From contig CAKRNG010000048.1 of the NCBI GenBank assembly GCA_934370925.1, forward strand, positions 1-6,882: a stretch of 6,882 nt of DNA. Reading direction: 5' to 3'. The translations under genes and the position numbers were made by a program. Of this stretch, positions 5,710 through 6,882 are shown piece after piece. This stretch comes from an uncultured Lacticaseibacillus sp. (GTDB lineage: Bacteria > Bacillota > Bacilli > Lactobacillales > Lactobacillaceae). Below the pieces are notes generated by a model that ran no database searches, was not told the origin of the DNA, and was given only the letters and a program-made list of their open reading frames with translations. Position 1 is the first letter of the stretch, and every line of letters starts with the position of its first letter.

Positions 5710-5729
5710 AAACACGAACATTATTTTCG
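5710..5729 (+). promoter_or_regulatory. PurBox-like site 2 upstream of the purine permease
   Basis: AAACACGAACATT matches 11 of 13 positions of AWWWCCGAACWWT and continues to TTCG at 5726-5729, giving CGAA-N7-TTCG. It lies upstream of the predicted permease -35, the position used when PurR acts as an activator in Lactococcus. Assignment to PurR is by motif only; no purR gene is in the window. Confidence 0.45.
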
Positions 5730-5752
5730 CTGATTATGAAGGATGGCCCCTG

Positions 5753-5766
5753 CCTTTTGCAAAAGG
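5753..5766. promoter_or_regulatory. Perfect 14-bp palindrome, candidate operator
   Basis: CCTTTTGCAAAAGG is a perfect palindrome in the gap between the divergent permease and acetyltransferase genes. It covers the candidate -35 of the acetyltransferase promoter, the classic place for a dimeric repressor. No regulator gene is adjacent, so the binder is unknown. Confidence 0.4.
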
Positions 5767-5785
5767 TCACCGAATGAAAAATACT
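5757..5785 (+). promoter_or_regulatory. Candidate promoter of the GNAT acetyltransferase
   Basis: TTGCAA (5757-5762), 17-bp spacer and AATACT (5780-5785), each 4 of 6 to consensus. An alternative is the extended -10 TGGTAAACT at 5819-5827, which has no good -35. The choice decides whether the MVN mini-ORF at 5818 is transcribed. Confidence 0.35.
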
Positions 5786-5817
5786 TGATGAAAATACCGC
5801 TATTGAAAGGAGTCAAT

Positions 5818-5829
5818 ATGGTAAACTAA
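5818..5829 (+). CDS. Possible three-codon leader ORF (Met-Val-Asn-stop)
   Basis: GAAAGGAG (5805-5812) lies 5 nt before ATG GTA AAC TAA, which is a better ribosome binding site than that of the acetyltransferase 32 nt downstream. If transcribed it would be a minimal upstream ORF that could load or stall ribosomes ahead of the gene. It may equally be chance or a relic of a lost gene. Confidence 0.2.
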   Translation: MVN

Positions 5830-5860
5830 CCCCAAAATCAATCTGAAATGAGGACAACGA

Positions 5861-6253
5861 ATGATTACTTACCGAACGGACCGGCACATCACAACGGCAC
5901 AATTACGTCAGGTCTATGAAGCGGCTGGATTACACCGACGCCTGGATGAATCACGTTTAGCGGCAGCAATTGCGGGCGCTGATTTCTTACTAACCGCCTG
6001 GGACGATGAACGGTTGGTCGGCGCGTGTCGCGGATTAACGGATTACGCTGATGTCATTTACATTGCCGACTTGGCGGTTGACCAAACGTACGCCAAGCAG
6101 GGAATTGGCCGTCAGCTATTACAGTTGGTGGACGAACTTTCCGGCGGTGACCTGAATCAGGTTCTCCTGGCCTCAGCAGTCGCAGCTGATTATTACGCGA
6201 AAGTCGGCTTCACCAAGCACCCACGTGGCTATTTCAAGGCAGCAGAGGACTGA
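5861..6253 (+). CDS. GNAT family N-acetyltransferase
   Basis: A 130-residue single-domain cytosolic protein with the GNAT fold, which transfers an acetyl group from acetyl-CoA to an amine; the substrate is not predictable. The fold order can be followed: helical N-part (10-38), strands FLLTAW (42-47) and RLVGACRGL (51-59), strand VIYIADLAV (65-73), then the acetyl-CoA pyrophosphate loop YAKQGIGRQLL (77-87; Q/R-x-x-G-x-G/A type), strand QVLLAS (100-105) and the C-terminal AADYYAKVGF (108-117), where tyrosine often acts as general acid. Length is on the short side but complete. ATG at 5861 has only a modest site, AGGA around 5851-5854. It is monocistronic and divergent from the purine permease, with a strong hairpin terminator after it. 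Confidence 0.85.
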   Translation: MITYRTDRHITTAQLRQVYEAAGLHRRLDESRLAAAIAGADFLLTAWDDERLVGACRGLTDYADVIYIADLAVDQTYAKQGIGRQLLQLVDELSGGDLNQVLLASAVAADYYAKVGFTKHPRGYFKAAED

Positions 6254-6259
6254 CAAACG

Positions 6260-6322
6260 AAATTGACATAAAGGCCCGTCACGCAAGCAAGTAGCTGAGT
6301 AACGGGCCTTTATGTCAGTTTG
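6260..6322. terminator. Long hairpin terminator after the GNAT gene
   Basis: A perfect 16-bp stem, TGACATAAAGGCCCGT (6264-6279) with ACGGGCCTTTATGTCA (6302-6317), and a 22-nt loop. GGGCCTTTAT gives the GC stem followed by a T-rich stretch on the plus strand, and the mirror AAAGG gives the same on the minus strand, so it can act in both directions. It separates the GNAT gene from repeat element C. Confidence 0.8.
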
Positions 6323-6342
6323 GGATAATTGAATATAAGTGG

Positions 6343-6873
6343 GTGCGCCATAAGTCCAAGGCACATGAACGTTACATCTAGTCGAGCTACGTGCCCTAGA
6401 AGCCTGCGCTTAACCCAGAATCGATTGCGGTGGAAGCCCACCACCTCCATCGCTTCTATGTTAATGCTCAGCTTCTGACCAGGGCACTCCGCTCTGTTCC
6501 TAGTCGAGCTACGTGCCCTAGAAGCCTGCGCTTAACCCAGAATCGATTGCGGTGGAAGCCCACCACCTCCATCGCTTCTATGTTAATGCTCAGCTTCTGA
6601 CCAGGGCACTCCGCTCTGTTCCTAGTCGAGCTACGTGCCCTAGAAGCCTGCGCTTAACCCAGAATCGATTGCGGTGGAAGCCCACCACCTCCATCGCTTC
6701 TATGTTAATGCTCAGCTTCTGACCAGGGCACTCCGCTCTGTTCCTAGTCGAGCTACGTGCCCCAGAAGTCTGCGCTTAACCCAGAATCGATTGCGGTGGA
6801 AGCCTACCACCTCCATCGCTTCTATGTTAATGCTCAGCTTCTGACCAGGGCACTGCGCTCTGTGATTCGTCGC
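6343..6873 (-). repeat. Modular hairpin repeat, element C (tail, four 122-bp units, head)
   Basis: Read on the minus strand, the head GCGACGAATCACAGAG (from 6873) is followed by four tandem units and the tail ending GGACTTATGGCGCAC (to 6343). On the plus strand the units are 6378-6499, 6500-6621, 6622-6743 and 6744-6865, an exact 122-bp period. The first three are identical; the fourth, next to the head, differs at about four positions plus its junction to the head. Every unit keeps the hairpin scheme with apical stem GGTGG/CCACC and loop TGGGCTT or TAGGCTT. The window ends 9 bases beyond the head, so the outer flank and next gene cannot be seen. Confidence 0.92.
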
Positions 6874-6882
6874 GCGCCAGAA

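Noticed and set aside
5601..5760. Guanine riboswitch before the purine permease
   Set aside because: The predicted leader is about 50 nt and holds only a 7-bp hairpin; the purine aptamer three-way junction and its conserved core are absent.
6343..6873. CRISPR array
   Set aside because: The tandem units are 122 bp and contiguous, with no short repeat alternating with unique spacers.

Overview
The window looks like a piece of a Lactobacillaceae chromosome (Lactobacillus in the old broad sense). The 5S sequence type, the 5S-tRNA-Asn-tRNA-Ser order, strong AGGAGG-type ribosome binding sites, a DUF2187 protein, an AzgA-type purine permease and roughly balanced base composition all fit. Species cannot be named from sequence alone. 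No phage, plasmid, transposase, CRISPR or defence gene is present; the unusual content is intergenic.

Layout: (1) 1-450 is the end of an rRNA operon: 23S-5S spacer, 5S rRNA, tRNA-Asn(GTT), tRNA-Ser(GGA), terminator. (2) 450-1910 holds a small TM2-domain membrane protein and a small DUF2187 protein, separated by repeat element A. (3) 1910-3374 holds an LtrA-family membrane protein on the minus strand. Its upstream region contains single-unit repeat element B and apparently overlapping divergent promoters for this gene and the next. (4) 3374-4114 is a stand-alone, somewhat divergent 2,3-bisphosphoglycerate-dependent phosphoglycerate mutase with a stem-loop in its leader and a strong terminator. 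(5) 4115-5860 contains a hairpin-rich convergent intergenic stretch and a guanine/hypoxanthine-type permease on the minus strand, with PurBox-like sites upstream. (6) 5861-6317 is a small GNAT acetyltransferase with its terminator. (7) 6343 to the window end is repeat element C, four 122-bp units on the minus strand. The genes are mostly monocistronic housekeeping or accessory genes with their own promoters and terminators; nothing suggests a shared pathway.

The main point of interest is a modular intergenic repeat family seen three times. Each element has a conserved head, a variable number of 122-bp core units (two plus one internally deleted in A, one in B, four in C) and a conserved tail. 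Each core can fold into a long hairpin. Differences between copies preserve pairing in the stems and cluster in the 7-nt apical loop, which suggests selection on a folded RNA or DNA structure. The head-(core)n-tail design recalls pneumococcal BOX elements, but the sequence, the unit size and any function are unassigned here.
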